A stretch of DNA of 64,000 nt from VRUE01 sp963708115 (GCA_963708115.1 CAVPRX010000001.1:1364001-1428000); one strand, 5' to 3'. Numbered from the stretch's first letter, positions 16,423 to 26,528 are shown. Program-made: numbers and translations. The notes: generated by a model not told the origin, from the letters alone.

Positions 16423-19199
16423 AACGCCTCAAGCTCATCGCCCTGATCGCCGCACTGGCCACCCTCGCGGCTCCGGCTGCCGCGCAGGCGGACTTCGGCT
16501 TCCTCCCCGGCAGCGCCTCGGTGACCGCGATCAACAAAGACGGCACGATCGCCTCCCAGGCCAACTCCCACCCCTACGCCTTCATCGCCCACGTCGACCT
16601 GAAGACCGACGCCGAAGGCAAGCCCGAAGGCGGCGACATGCGCAGCACCAGGGCGCTCTTGCCGCCGGGCTTCTTCGGCAACCCCGAGGCGGTGCCCGCC
16701 TGCCCCCACCAGGAGTTCGAAGGCGGCATCCCGGCCTGCTCGCTCAACACCCAGATCGGCGTACTGCGCTCGATCATCCCCGGGATCGGCGAAATCAAGG
16801 GCCCCCTCTACAACGTCACCCCCCCGCACGGCATCGCCGTGGAGATCGGCTTCTCCAGCCCGGCCGGCCTGACCGTGCTGCAGTACGCGAAGCTGGAAAC
16901 CGAAAAGGAATACCGCTTCCACGTCGTCGCCTCCGACATACCGATCGGCGTCACCTCGGTGACCGAGACGATCTGGGGCACCCCCGCGGATCCTTCCCAC
17001 GACTCCGAACGCGGCGGCGAACTGCAGGGAGGAACCTCCGACGCGCCGCGCCTGCCCTACCTGACGATGCCGGTCGATTGCCGCAAGCCGCTGACGACTC
17101 TGCTGCAGGCAGACTCGGTCCTCGCGCCGGGCGTCTTCTCCGAACTGGAAGCCCCCAACGTCGACGCCGGCGGCAACCCGGCGGCGATGACGGGTTGTGA
17201 GTCCGTTCCCTTCGATCCGAAGATCGCCGCCCAGCCGACGACGAAATTGGCCGAGAGCCCCTCGGGCCTCGACTTCGAACTGAAGCTTCCCAACCAGGGA
17301 TTGCTCGACAAAGAAGCGATCGTCGAAACCGAGCCCGAAAAGCTCGAAGTCACCCTGCCCGAAGGTATGACGCTGAATCCGTCCGCCTCCGAAGGCCTCG
17401 GCGTCTGCTCTGAAGCCCAATACAAGGCAGAGCAGGCCTCCTCGAGCCCGAGCGCAGGCTGCCCCGATGAATCCAAGCTCGGCTCGATCCTGATCCACAC
17501 GCCGCTGATCACCGAACCGATCGAAGGCTCCCTCTATCTGGCAAAGCCCTATGAGAACCCCGCGGGGACCCTCTTTGCCCTCTACCTGGTGGCCCGCGGT
17601 CCTGGCCACGGCATCCTGGTCAAGCAGGTCGGCAAGGTCGAACCGAACGCCCAAACGGGGCAGCTCGTCACCACCTTCGAAGGCCTGCCGCCGCTGCCCT
17701 ATTCGAGCGTCTTGCTGCACTTCAGAGAAGGCGGCAGGGCTCCGCTCGTCTCACCGCCCTCATGCGGGGAATACCTGACCACGGCAAAGCTCTATCCCGC
17801 ATCAGAGCCCGACAAGCCGATCACCGTGAGTGCACCCTTCAAGGTCGAACACGGTGCCGACGGCGGAGCCTGCCCGTCCGGAGCGCTTCCCTTCGGCCCC
17901 GACTTTCAGGCCAGCGCGCTCAACAACAATGCCGGCTCCTACTCCCCCTTCTACATGCGCCTCACTCGTAGGGACGGAGATCAGGACCTGACCAAGTTCT
18001 CAGCCAAGCTGCCTCCGGGAGTAGTCGGCAAGCTTGCCGGCACCGCGCAGTGCTCCCCTGCAGCGATAGCCCAGGCGCGCTCAAGACAGGGAACCCACGG
18101 AGGACAAGAAGAGAGAGAACACCCCTCCTGCCCCGCAGACTCTTTGATCGGCCACGTATTGGCGGGAGCGGGAGTGGGGGCGGTGCTCACCTACGTCCCC
18201 GGCAAGCTCTACCTCTCCGGCCCTCTGAACGGAGCGCCGCTCTCCGTTGTCGCGATCGTCCCAGCGGTGGCCGGTCCCTTCGACGCGGGCACCGTGGTAA
18301 CCCAAGAGGCGTTGCGGATCAATCCGCTTACCGCCGAAGTGGAAGCAGACGGCTCTTCGTCCGATCCGATCCCCCACATCCTCAGGGGGATCCCCTTGAA
18401 GGTAAGGGACCTGCGCGTCTACGTCGACAAGCCCAACTTCACCTTGAACCCGACCAGTTGCGATCCCTCGGCGGCAAAGGCGACGATCTGGTCGGGGGGC
18501 TTCAACGTCTTCAGCGCCCTCGATGACTCCGCCCACGCCTTGGAGTCGCGCTTCCAAGCGGCAAGCTGTGCTTCTTTGGCCTTCAAGCCAAAGCTCGCCA
18601 TGAAGCTCAAAGGCGGCACCAAAAGAGGCGCCCACCCCGCGCTCACCGGCACCTACAAGCCAAGAGCCGGAGACGCCAACACCGACAGCCTCGTCCTCAC
18701 CCTGCCCCACAGCGCTTTCCTCGATCAAGCCCACATCAGGACGATCTGCACCAGGGTCCAGTTCGCAGCGAACGGCGGCGCCGGCAGAGGCTGTCCGGAG
18801 GCCGCGGTCTACGGCAAGGCAAAAGCCTGGACCCCGCTGCTCGAGAAGCCACTTGAAGGCGAGGTCTTCCTCAGATCCTCAAACCACAACCTGCCCGACT
18901 TCGTCGCCGCATTGCACGGCTTGGTCGACGTCGAAGCAGTCGCTCGGATCGACTCCAAGAACGGCGGCATCAGAGCCACCTTCTCGACGATCCCAGACGC
19001 ACCGTTGACCAAAGTCGTGGTCGCCATGCAGGGCGCCAAGAAGGGGCTGATCATCAACAGCACCAACCTCTGCGCCGCCAAGCACAAGGCCGATGCCCGC
19101 TTCGAGGGCCACAACGGCAAGACGGCCTCCGCGAAGCCTGTTGTCGGGGCCAGTTGTGGGAAGGCTCGGAAGCACAAGCGACATAGGGCGCAGCGATGA
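16419..19199 (+). CDS. Large secreted protein, copy B1
   Basis: 926 residues, GTG start overlapping the A1 stop. Signal peptide ends near AQADFGF. No known domain is recognised; the sequence is beta-rich with repeated short modules: several stretches of LPPG followed by a Cys, for example LPPGFFGNPEAVPACP and LPPGVVGKLAGTAQCSP, each followed by a second Cys within some 30 residues. That pattern suggests a tandem domain with one disulphide each. The C-terminal half (from about 510) is almost identical to B2 and partly alignable to the paralogue at 50.5 kb (LDQAHIRTICTRVQ, KGLIINSTNLCA). The tail is basic (GKARKHKRHRAQR). Its stop overlaps the A2 start (ATGA). A and B genes always travel as pairs here, so the products may act together at the cell surface. 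Confidence 0.8.
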   Translation: MKRLKLIALIAALATLAAPAAAQADFGFLPGSASVTAINKDGTIASQANSHPYAFIAHVDLKTDAEGKPEGGDMRSTRALLPPGFFGNPEAVPACPHQEFEGGIPACSLNTQIGVLRSIIPGIGEIKGPLYNVTPPHGIAVEIGFSSPAGLTVLQYAKLETEKEYRFHVVASDIPIGVTSVTETIWGTPADPSHDSERGGELQGGTSDAPRLPYLTMPVDCRKPLTTLLQADSVLAPGVFSELEAPNVDAGGNPAAMTGCESVPFDPKIAAQPTTKLAESPSGLDFELKLPNQGLLDKEAIVETEPEKLEVTLPEGMTLNPSASEGLGVCSEAQYKAEQASSSPSAGCPDESKLGSILIHTPLITEPIEGSLYLAKPYENPAGTLFALYLVARGPGHGILVKQVGKVEPNAQTGQLVTTFEGLPPLPYSSVLLHFREGGRAPLVSPPSCGEYLTTAKLYPASEPDKPITVSAPFKVEHGADGGACPSGALPFGPDFQASALNNNAGSYSPFYMRLTRRDGDQDLTKFSAKLPPGVVGKLAGTAQCSPAAIAQARSRQGTHGGQEEREHPSCPADSLIGHVLAGAGVGAVLTYVPGKLYLSGPLNGAPLSVVAIVPAVAGPFDAGTVVTQEALRINPLTAEVEADGSSSDPIPHILRGIPLKVRDLRVYVDKPNFTLNPTSCDPSAAKATIWSGGFNVFSALDDSAHALESRFQAASCASLAFKPKLAMKLKGGTKRGAHPALTGTYKPRAGDANTDSLVLTLPHSAFLDQAHIRTICTRVQFAANGGAGRGCPEAAVYGKAKAWTPLLEKPLEGEVFLRSSNHNLPDFVAALHGLVDVEAVARIDSKNGGIRATFSTIPDAPLTKVVVAMQGAKKGLIINSTNLCAAKHKADARFEGHNGKTASAKPVVGASCGKARKHKRHRAQR

Positions 19200-22100
19200 G
19201 GCGCAGCGCCGCCCTACTCGCGGCGCTCTCGGTTATCGGGCTGCTCGCGGCCTCCCCTGCCTCTGCCGCCTATCAGCAGGTGAGTAACTTCGCCGGCAAC
19301 CCGGGGGAACTGCATAAAAGCAATGGACTCACCGAAAAACAGTACGCGGAACTGTGGCCCGAAAAGGTACAGCTGGGCGGCGTTGGCGGGATGGCCGTCA
19401 ACTACACCGGCGCCGGTGGCGTACCAGTGGGCACTCTCTACACGGCGACGGTACCTTCCTTTGGTCAAGATATCCGCGTAGCCCGCTACAATCCCGACGG
19501 CAGCTTCAGCGAGGCCTGGCAGGTCACCGGCGAAGCGGGCGCATACGAACGCTGCGGTCCCGACGGGGACCCCGGCCATCCTCACTGCCTGCCCCGTCCG
19601 GAAGGATCCGGCGACGGAATCGACGTCGACGTCGACCAGACGACGGGGAACGTCTACGTGTTCAGGGCAAGCGGAGAACCGCCCGGAACCACCGAGATCG
19701 AAGTCTTCAACGCCGACGGCTCGGAAGCGATCACGCGCTTTGGCGAGCTCGCCGACCCAGGCGAAACCTTCGCCGAAAGCCCGGGAAAAGTACATGTATG
19801 GACCGGCCTTGGGGAGATAGCGGTAAACGCGACCGGGGAAGTCTACGTCTTCGACCTGAGTGGGGCATCCCGTCGGCTGATGGTCTTCAGGCCCAAAACC
19901 CCAGGCAACTACACCGAGTACGAGTACGCCGGGCAGTCACACGACATCGGCGCGGGAGAAGCGAAGTTCCCGGCCAACCCCGTAACCGACGCGGCCGGCG
20001 ACGTCTATACGGCCTCCGAAACGAGAGTCGAAAAGTACGACCCGGCCACGCCATCGACCGCGGTCTGCTCGTTCAGCTTCAAAAAAGGCGGGATCAGGTC
20101 GATGACGGTGAACCCGAAAACGGGCGAAGTCTTCTTCTACTCCTACATCGATGATCTGTTGCACCGGCTGAACCCCTGCGAAGGAGGAACCTTCAGCGAA
20201 GCCGAAGCACTCGAAGTGGCGCCGAAAAGGGACTACTTGAGCGCCATGGCGATCGACCCCGAGCGGGTGTTCGGGCCGGGCCGGGCGGCGGGCGTGCTCT
20301 ACGGCGGTGCGCCGAGCGGAGCAGGGGGAGAAAGCAAAGGCACCTCCCCAAACACCGAAGTCGCAAGCTCGATGGGGTACGTCTTCGCGCCGCCGGTGGA
20401 AGCGTCGCCCTCGGTCCTCTCTGAGTCGGTCTCGGCCGTGACCCCGAGCTCGGCCCGGCTGGAAGGGCGCATCGATCCGAAAGGCAACGTGACCCACTAT
20501 GCCTTCCAGTACATCTCAGACGCCGCCTACCAGGCAAACGAACCGACGGAACGCTTCGCCGGGGCGCTCGAAGCGCCGCTGGGCGGGGCCCGGGTCGAAG
20601 GCTCCAAAGCGATCCCGGTGGCGACGACGATCAGCGGCCTGCAGCCGGGGAGCGAATACCACTACCGGATCGTGGCCATAAGCCACTGCTCCTCGGGCGA
20701 ACCGGGAAAAGAATGCCTGGGAGAGGGCGCCGCGAAGGCCTTTCGCACCTACCCGCTCGAGGCCGCGGGGCTGCCCGACAACCGTGCCTGGGAGCTCGTC
20801 TCCCCGGTGCAGAAGAACGGCGGCCAGGTCATACCCGCCGAGCCCGAAGAGAGCAGCTGCGGCCAGAAAGAATGCAAGCCCGGCTCCTCCTACAACAAGT
20901 TCCCGATGCAGAGCGCTCCCGACGGGAACGCGATCGCCTACGAGGGCAGCGCCTTCTCCTTCGACGAGGGCGCGCTGATCGAAAACGAGTACATAGCCCG
21001 CCGCACCGCCTCGGGCTGGCAGAGCGTCAACCTGACCCCGTCGCGGTTGGCGAGCAAAGGCGCCGGGGGCTATATGGCCTTCAAGGCCGACCTCAGCGAA
21101 AGCGTGCTCGAACAAATCAACTTCCCGCTCAGCCCCGAGGGCCCGGCCGAATTCGGCAACCTCTACACCCAGCCGGTCGCCGAACCCGCCTCGCTGACGC
21201 CGTTCTTGACCGAAGCGCCGTTCAACCGTACGCCCGGCAACAGCTCCGACGGCCTGCGGCTCTCATTCGCCGGCGCCTCGGCGGACTTCTCGCGCTTCTT
21301 CTTCGCCGCCAACGACACGCTGACCCCTGAAGCCGAAGGCGGCCCGGAAGCCAAGCGGAACCTCTATGAACGCTCGGGCGGGGAACTGCACCTGGTCAAC
21401 TTCGCCCCCGGCGACGCGACGACGATTCCCGGCGCCTCCTTCGGCGGCAAAAGCGCCTTCCACGCGATCTCCGAGGATGGCTCGCGTGCCTTCTGGAGCT
21501 CGGAATCGGGTCAGCTCTACGTCCGCATCGACGGCGGGGAAACCCGAGAAGTCAAAGACCCCGGCGAATTCCTCACCGCCTCCGCCGACGGCTCCAAGGC
21601 ACTGCTCGACGATGGCTGCCTCTACGTGGTCGAAGTCGAAGCCTGCGAAGACCTGACGCAGGGCGAAGGCGGCTTCGAAGGCATCGCCGGACAGAGCGAA
21701 GACCTCTCGCGGATCTACTTCGTCGACGCCGCGGTGCTCAGCGGTGAAGAAGAAAACGCCCAGGGTGCCAAAGCCAAAGCAGGCAAACACAACCTCTACG
21801 TCTGGAATGAAGGCGCGACGATCTTCGTCGCCACCCTGCCGGGCGACACCCAATCCGGCGAAGCCAGCGACTGGGCCGCCTCGCCCGCCCAGCGCACCGC
21901 CGAGGCCAGCCCCGACGGGCGACGGCTTGCCTTCCTTTCCACGGCACCGCTGACGGGCTATGACAACGTCGGGCCCTGCGGCCTCCAGATCAACAACAAC
22001 AAAGAGGAAGAAACCTTCGAAACCACCTGTCCGGAGATATTCCTCTATGACTCCGCCACTGGCGATCTGAGCTGTCCCTCCTGCAACCCCACCGGCGCTC

Positions 22101-22699
22101 CGCCGAAGGGCGCCGCCACTCTGCGCAGGATCACCGGGTTCGACCAATTCCAACCCCGCTACCTGCTCGATTCCGGGCGGCTCTACTTCGACAGCGAAGA
22201 CTCGCTCAGCCCCTTCGATACCAACGGCCGGGTCGAAGACGTCTATGAGTTCGAGCCGAACGGGGTCGGCAGCTGCGCGAGCGCCGCGGGCTGCGTGAGG
22301 CTGATCTCCGCCGGGCGTTTCGGCTCCGACGCCAACTTTCTCGCCGCGGACCCGAGCGGGCGCAACGTCTTCTTCACCGCCCGCGAGCGGCTCGTCTCCG
22401 CAGACGAAGACAACCTGGTCGACCTCTATGACGCCCGCGAAGGGGGCGGCTTCCCGCCGGAAGCCGGATCGGCCGAATGCCAGGGCGAAGCGTGTTTGCC
22501 TTCGGTCTCACCGCCGAGCGATCCGACGCCTGCCTCGGCCGGCTTCAAGGGCCCGAGCAACCCGGCCACCGGTAAGGGGTCGGGGCGCTGCCCCAAGGGT
22601 CGCCACGCGGTGAAGCGCAAAGGCAAGGCGCGCTGCGTGAAGAGCCAGGCCAAGCGCCACCACAAGAGGGCCCACAACAACCGTGGAGGTGCGAAGTGA
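19196..22699 (+). CDS. Large secreted beta-propeller/Fn3-type protein, copy A2
   Basis: 1167 residues, tandem paralogue of A1 with the same order: signal peptide (ASAAYQQ), NHL-like repeats, Fn3-like domain, GLPDNRAWELVSPVQKNGG, PD40-like propeller, and Cys/Lys tail. Differences concentrate in the first 60 residues after the signal, in the loop near GQDIRVARY, and in a slightly longer linker before the tail (DPTPASAGFKGPSNPA). ATG start overlaps the B1 stop; its own stop overlaps the B2 start. The shorter signal peptide lacks the basic extension of A1. Same GAA-rich codon use as the rest of the cluster. Confidence 0.85.
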   Translation: MRRSAALLAALSVIGLLAASPASAAYQQVSNFAGNPGELHKSNGLTEKQYAELWPEKVQLGGVGGMAVNYTGAGGVPVGTLYTATVPSFGQDIRVARYNPDGSFSEAWQVTGEAGAYERCGPDGDPGHPHCLPRPEGSGDGIDVDVDQTTGNVYVFRASGEPPGTTEIEVFNADGSEAITRFGELADPGETFAESPGKVHVWTGLGEIAVNATGEVYVFDLSGASRRLMVFRPKTPGNYTEYEYAGQSHDIGAGEAKFPANPVTDAAGDVYTASETRVEKYDPATPSTAVCSFSFKKGGIRSMTVNPKTGEVFFYSYIDDLLHRLNPCEGGTFSEAEALEVAPKRDYLSAMAIDPERVFGPGRAAGVLYGGAPSGAGGESKGTSPNTEVASSMGYVFAPPVEASPSVLSESVSAVTPSSARLEGRIDPKGNVTHYAFQYISDAAYQANEPTERFAGALEAPLGGARVEGSKAIPVATTISGLQPGSEYHYRIVAISHCSSGEPGKECLGEGAAKAFRTYPLEAAGLPDNRAWELVSPVQKNGGQVIPAEPEESSCGQKECKPGSSYNKFPMQSAPDGNAIAYEGSAFSFDEGALIENEYIARRTASGWQSVNLTPSRLASKGAGGYMAFKADLSESVLEQINFPLSPEGPAEFGNLYTQPVAEPASLTPFLTEAPFNRTPGNSSDGLRLSFAGASADFSRFFFAANDTLTPEAEGGPEAKRNLYERSGGELHLVNFAPGDATTIPGASFGGKSAFHAISEDGSRAFWSSESGQLYVRIDGGETREVKDPGEFLTASADGSKALLDDGCLYVVEVEACEDLTQGEGGFEGIAGQSEDLSRIYFVDAAVLSGEEENAQGAKAKAGKHNLYVWNEGATIFVATLPGDTQSGEASDWAASPAQRTAEASPDGRRLAFLSTAPLTGYDNVGPCGLQINNNKEEETFETTCPEIFLYDSATGDLSCPSCNPTGAPPKGAATLRRITGFDQFQPRYLLDSGRLYFDSEDSLSPFDTNGRVEDVYEFEPNGVGSCASAAGCVRLISAGRFGSDANFLAADPSGRNVFFTARERLVSADEDNLVDLYDAREGGGFPPEAGSAECQGEACLPSVSPPSDPTPASAGFKGPSNPATGKGSGRCPKGRHAVKRKGKARCVKSQAKRHHKRAHNNRGGAK

Positions 22700-25467
22700 A
22701 ACGCCCCAAGCTCATCCTCGCCCTCGCGGCACTCCTCACCCTCGCGGCCCCCGCGGCCGCCCAGGCCGAATTCGGCTTTGCCCCCGGCAGCGCCTCGGTC
22801 ACCGCGGTCAACCAAGACGGCACGATCGCCAGCCAGGCGAGCTCCCACCCCTACGCCTTCATCGTCCATGTCGACCTGAAGACCAACGCCAAAGGTGAAT
22901 CCGAAGGCGGCGAAATGCGCAGCGCCAGAGCACTCGTTCCCCCCGGCTTCTTCGGCAACCCCGCAGCGATACCGACCTGTCCCCGCCAGGAGTTCGAAGG
23001 CGGCGTACCCAACTGCTCGTTGAACACCCAGGTCGGCACCCTGCGCGCGGTCGTCCCTGGCATCGGCGAAATCAAGGGTGCGCTCTTCAACGTCGACCCC
23101 CCGCGAGGGGTTGCCACCGAGTTCGGCTTCTCGAGCGGCGCCAGCGGCCTCGTCGTGCAGCAGTACGCGACGCTCGACACCGAACACGAATATCGCTTCC
23201 ACGTTGTCGCCTCCGACATCCCGGTTGAAGTCACCTCGGTCACCGAGACGATCTGGGGCGCCCCAGCGGATCCCTCGCACGACTCAGAACGGGGCGACAA
23301 CCTCCTGGGCGGCACATCAGACGCCCCGAACCTGGCTTACCTGACGATGCCGGCCAACTGCCGCACGCCGCTCTCGACCCTCCTGCAGGCAGACTCGGTC
23401 TTGGCCCCGGGTGTCTTCAGCGAAATCCTTGCTCCCAACGTCGACGCGGGCGGCAACCCGGCGGCGATGACGGGTTGCGAGTCGGTCCCCTTCGAACCGA
23501 CGATCGCGGCCTCTGCGACGACGAAACTGGCCGAGAGCCCGTCTGGCCTGGACTTCGAAATCAACCTGCCCAACAAAGGCCTCTTTGACCGCAAAGCGAT
23601 CGCCGAAACCGAGCCCGAAAAAATCGAGGTGACGTTGCCTGAAGGCATGACGCTCAATCCGTCGGCTTCAGAGGGGATCGGCGTGTGCTCGGAATCTCAA
23701 TACAAGGCCGAGCAGATCGATTCGGCTCCGAGCGCGGGCTGCCCCGATGAATCAAAGCTCGGCTCGATCGAGATCCACACGCCGCTGATCTCGGAAACGA
23801 TCAATGGCTCGCTCTTCTTGGCAAAGCCCTACGAGAACCCGTTCGGGTCGCTCTTTGCCCTCTACCTGGTGGCCAGAGGACCGGGACACGGCATTCTCGT
23901 GAAGCAGGTCGGAAGGGTCGAACCGAACGCACAGACCGGTCAGCTCGTAACCACCTTCGACGGCCTCCCCGCCCTTCCCTACTCCAACATCCACCTGCGC
24001 TTCAGAGAAGGCGGCAGAGCACCACTCGTCTCCCCACCATCGTGCGGGGAATACGTGACCACGGCAAAGCTCTACCCGGCCTCAGCTCCTGACACCCCAT
24101 ACACCGTGACCGCACCCTTCAAGGTCGAACACGGCGCCGACGGAGGAGCCTGTCCCTCCGGAGCGCTGCCCTTCGGCCCGAGCTTCGAAGCCGGGGCGAT
24201 CAACAACAACGCCGGCGCCTACTCTCCCTTCAACATGCGCCTCACGCGCCGCGACGGAGACCAGGACCTGACCAAGTTCAGCGCCAAGTTGCCTCCGGGA
24301 GTGGTCGGCAAACTGGCCGGAACCGCGCAGTGCTCTCCCGCCGCGATCGCCCAAGCACGCTCAAGACAAGGAACCCACGGCGGACAGGAAGAGAGAGAAC
24401 ACCCCTCTTGTCCTGCCGACTCACAGATCGGCCGGGTGCTGGCAGGAGCGGGAGTGGGAGCAGTGCTGACCTACGTCCCGGGCAAGCTCTACCTCTCAGG
24501 GCCTCTGAACGGAGCGCCACTCTCGGTAGTGGCGATCGTCCCCGCGGTAGCCGGACCCTTCGACGCGGGCACGGTCGTAACCCAAGAGGCATTGCGCATC
24601 AACCCGCTTACCGCCGAAGTAGAAGCAGACGGATCCTCATCAGACCCGATCCCCCACATCCTCAGAGGGATCCCACTGAAGGTCAGGGACCTGCGCGTCT
24701 ACGTAGACAAGCCTGACTTCACCTTGAACCCGACCAGTTGTGATCCCTCAGCGGCAAAAGCGACGATCTGGTCGGGGGGCTTCAACGTCTTCAGCGCCCT
24801 GGATGACTCCGCCCACGCCCTGGAGTCCCGCTTCCAAGCGGCAAGCTGCGCAAGCCTTGGCTTCAAGCCAAAGCTCACCATGAGCCTCAAGGGCGGCACC
24901 AAAAGAGGCGCCCACCCGGCCCTCACCGGCACCTACAAGCCAAGGGCAGGAGACGCCAACACCGACAGCCTCGTCCTCACCCTGCCCCACAGCGCCTTCC
25001 TCGATCAGGCCCACATCAGGACGATCTGCACCCGCGTCCAGTTCGCGGCGAACGGAGGCGCAGGCAGAGGCTGTCCGGAGGCCGCGGTCTACGGCAAGGC
25101 CAAAGCCTGGACGCCGCTGCTCGAGAAGCCTCTGGAAGGCGAGGTCTTCCTGCGCTCCTCAAACCACAACCTGCCCGACTTCGTCGCCGCACTGCACGGC
25201 TTGGTCGACGTCGAAGCAGTCGCAAGGATCGATTCCAAGAACGGCGGCATCAGAGCCACCTTCTCGACGATCCCAGACGCACCGCTGAGCAAAGTCGTGG
25301 TCAACATGCAAGGCGCCAAGAAGGGGCTGATCATCAACAGCACCAACCTCTGCGCCGCCACGCACAAGGCAGATGCCCGCTTCGAGGGGCACAACGGCAA
25401 GACGGCCTCCGCGAAGCCTGTTGTGGGGGCTAGTTGTGGGAAGGCGCGGAAGCAGAAGAAGCACTAG
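22696..25467 (+). CDS. Large secreted protein, copy B2
   Basis: 923 residues, GTG start, tandem paralogue of B1. Signal peptide ends near AQAEFGF. The N-terminal half differs from B1 at many positions, whereas the C-terminal half is nearly invariant at protein level although synonymous third-base changes are common (compare 18000-18060 with 24280-24340). That argues for purifying selection and not a very recent copy. The segment GTHGGQEEREHPSCPADS is identical in both and uses AGA/GAA codons that are rare elsewhere in the window. A terminator follows 30 bp after the stop, closing the cluster. Confidence 0.8.
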   Translation: MKRPKLILALAALLTLAAPAAAQAEFGFAPGSASVTAVNQDGTIASQASSHPYAFIVHVDLKTNAKGESEGGEMRSARALVPPGFFGNPAAIPTCPRQEFEGGVPNCSLNTQVGTLRAVVPGIGEIKGALFNVDPPRGVATEFGFSSGASGLVVQQYATLDTEHEYRFHVVASDIPVEVTSVTETIWGAPADPSHDSERGDNLLGGTSDAPNLAYLTMPANCRTPLSTLLQADSVLAPGVFSEILAPNVDAGGNPAAMTGCESVPFEPTIAASATTKLAESPSGLDFEINLPNKGLFDRKAIAETEPEKIEVTLPEGMTLNPSASEGIGVCSESQYKAEQIDSAPSAGCPDESKLGSIEIHTPLISETINGSLFLAKPYENPFGSLFALYLVARGPGHGILVKQVGRVEPNAQTGQLVTTFDGLPALPYSNIHLRFREGGRAPLVSPPSCGEYVTTAKLYPASAPDTPYTVTAPFKVEHGADGGACPSGALPFGPSFEAGAINNNAGAYSPFNMRLTRRDGDQDLTKFSAKLPPGVVGKLAGTAQCSPAAIAQARSRQGTHGGQEEREHPSCPADSQIGRVLAGAGVGAVLTYVPGKLYLSGPLNGAPLSVVAIVPAVAGPFDAGTVVTQEALRINPLTAEVEADGSSSDPIPHILRGIPLKVRDLRVYVDKPDFTLNPTSCDPSAAKATIWSGGFNVFSALDDSAHALESRFQAASCASLGFKPKLTMSLKGGTKRGAHPALTGTYKPRAGDANTDSLVLTLPHSAFLDQAHIRTICTRVQFAANGGAGRGCPEAAVYGKAKAWTPLLEKPLEGEVFLRSSNHNLPDFVAALHGLVDVEAVARIDSKNGGIRATFSTIPDAPLSKVVVNMQGAKKGLIINSTNLCAATHKADARFEGHNGKTASAKPVVGASCGKARKQKKH

Positions 25468-25495
25468 TAGACCAGCTGCAAATGAAGGCAAGCAA

Positions 25496-25522
25496 CGGCC
25501 CGCCCCGCGGGCCGTTTTGCTG
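25496..25522 (+). terminator. Terminator after B2
   Basis: AACGGCCCGC pairs with GCGGGCCGTT around a short CCC-type loop and is followed by TTGCTG; the T-rich side faces the plus strand. The stem resembles the one closing the tRNA unit at 9766 (same GGCCCG core). It may also stop minus-strand transcripts from the tRNA-Arg gene. Confidence 0.75.
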
Positions 25523-25525
25523 AGA

Positions 25526-25599
<74 letters not shown>

Positions 25600-25615
25600 T
25601 GGATTGGGGATTGTC

Positions 25616-26017
25616 TCACTCCCGCGTTTCATCAATCAGCTCTTGGCACCAACTGACCGCTGTGTTGGCGGTGGCGATTGCTCGCTTGCGATCCAAGGTC
25701 TCGATCGGGGCGTCGTCGTACCGGAATTCCGCGGCCCAGGGGGTCAGCCAGGACGCCGCCTCAAGCTCTGGCTCCATGGTGATCGAGTGCTTGCCGGCGA
25801 GCATGATCAGGTATTCAAGGTCGTGGGTCTTTGGAAAGTCGATGCCCTCCAGCATCAGGGCAACCTTCACGGCCTTCTCGACGGCCTGCTGCGCGTGAAA
25901 GCCCACGGGGCGGTCATCCATCTCCGGATCGGGGGCCAGCTTCTCAGCAGTCGCAAGGTCGATTCCTGCGAGCCGAGCGAGAGACTCTGCGACCTCGATC
26001 TGCTCAGGTGTGGGCAA
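25616..26017 (-). CDS. HEPN-domain protein (HepT-like toxin candidate)
   Basis: 133 residues, all alpha. The HEPN family pattern is FHAQQAVEKAVKVALMLEG followed by KTHDLEYLIMLAG; an R-x4-H arrangement occurs in RPVGFH. HEPN proteins paired with an MNT nucleotidyltransferase form toxin-antitoxin systems in which the HEPN partner is an RNase silenced by AMPylation. The start TTG 26017 lies inside the end of the MNT gene (overlap 14 bp), typical of such pairs. A longer upstream frame exists but overlaps the MNT coding region and does not look protein-like. The pair lies between two copies of tRNA-Arg 5' sequence. Confidence 0.85.
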   Translation of the reverse strand: MPTPEQIEVAESLARLAGIDLATAEKLAPDPEMDDRPVGFHAQQAVEKAVKVALMLEGIDFPKTHDLEYLIMLAGKHSITMEPELEAASWLTPWAAEFRYDDAPIETLDRKRAIATANTAVSWCQELIDETRE

Positions 26018-26321
26018 GGACGCGACCGTCGCGCAGCGCGTGATGGACCATCGTTCCCGGCACCTTTGCACGCCGTTCGGCGCGCTTCTCGTCGAGGACG
26101 ACGATGTCAACTGGCGCCGGGAAATCTCGGAGGGTGCGCCGCAGACGCTCCCACTCCTCGAGGCGGTTCTCCACAACAGGCTCGATGACGAGAAAGTCAA
26201 CGTCGCTATCCGCTCCCGCTTCTCCGCGTGCGTGGGAGCCGAAGAGGATCACCTTCGACTCCGCACCGGCAGTCTGTGCCAGCAGCTTCCCTGCTTGGTC
26301 GATCAGGTCGCGAGAAACCAT
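26004..26321 (-). CDS. MNT-domain nucleotidyltransferase (MntA-like antitoxin candidate)
   Basis: 105 residues. The minimal nucleotidyltransferase motif is clear: GSHARGEAGADSDVDFLV, with a third acidic residue in PVDIVVLDE. This is the partner of the downstream HEPN gene; known MntA antitoxins transfer AMP to a tyrosine of HepT. Start ATG 26321 was chosen because the fold begins directly after it; the frame extends to 26447 but those residues match nothing. Gene order antitoxin-toxin with overlapping ends is as in described mntA-hepT operons. No integrase or transposase is nearby. Confidence 0.88.
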   Translation of the reverse strand: MVSRDLIDQAGKLLAQTAGAESKVILFGSHARGEAGADSDVDFLVIEPVVENRLEEWERLRRTLRDFPAPVDIVVLDEKRAERRAKVPGTMVHHALRDGRVLAHT

Positions 26322-26488
26322 GTCGACACGGTAGCGGAGCAACCTGCGGACGATGCAATCCATTGGGCAGCGGGCCGTCCTCGCTGCCCAAACCGAGAGA
26401 GAACCACGGCAATCGACGGGAATCCGCAACTGAACAATGCACGACACAGACCGCTGTGCAGAGCCGAAAACGTGCTCTCCTCCGTCTC

Positions 26489-26528
<40 letters not shown>

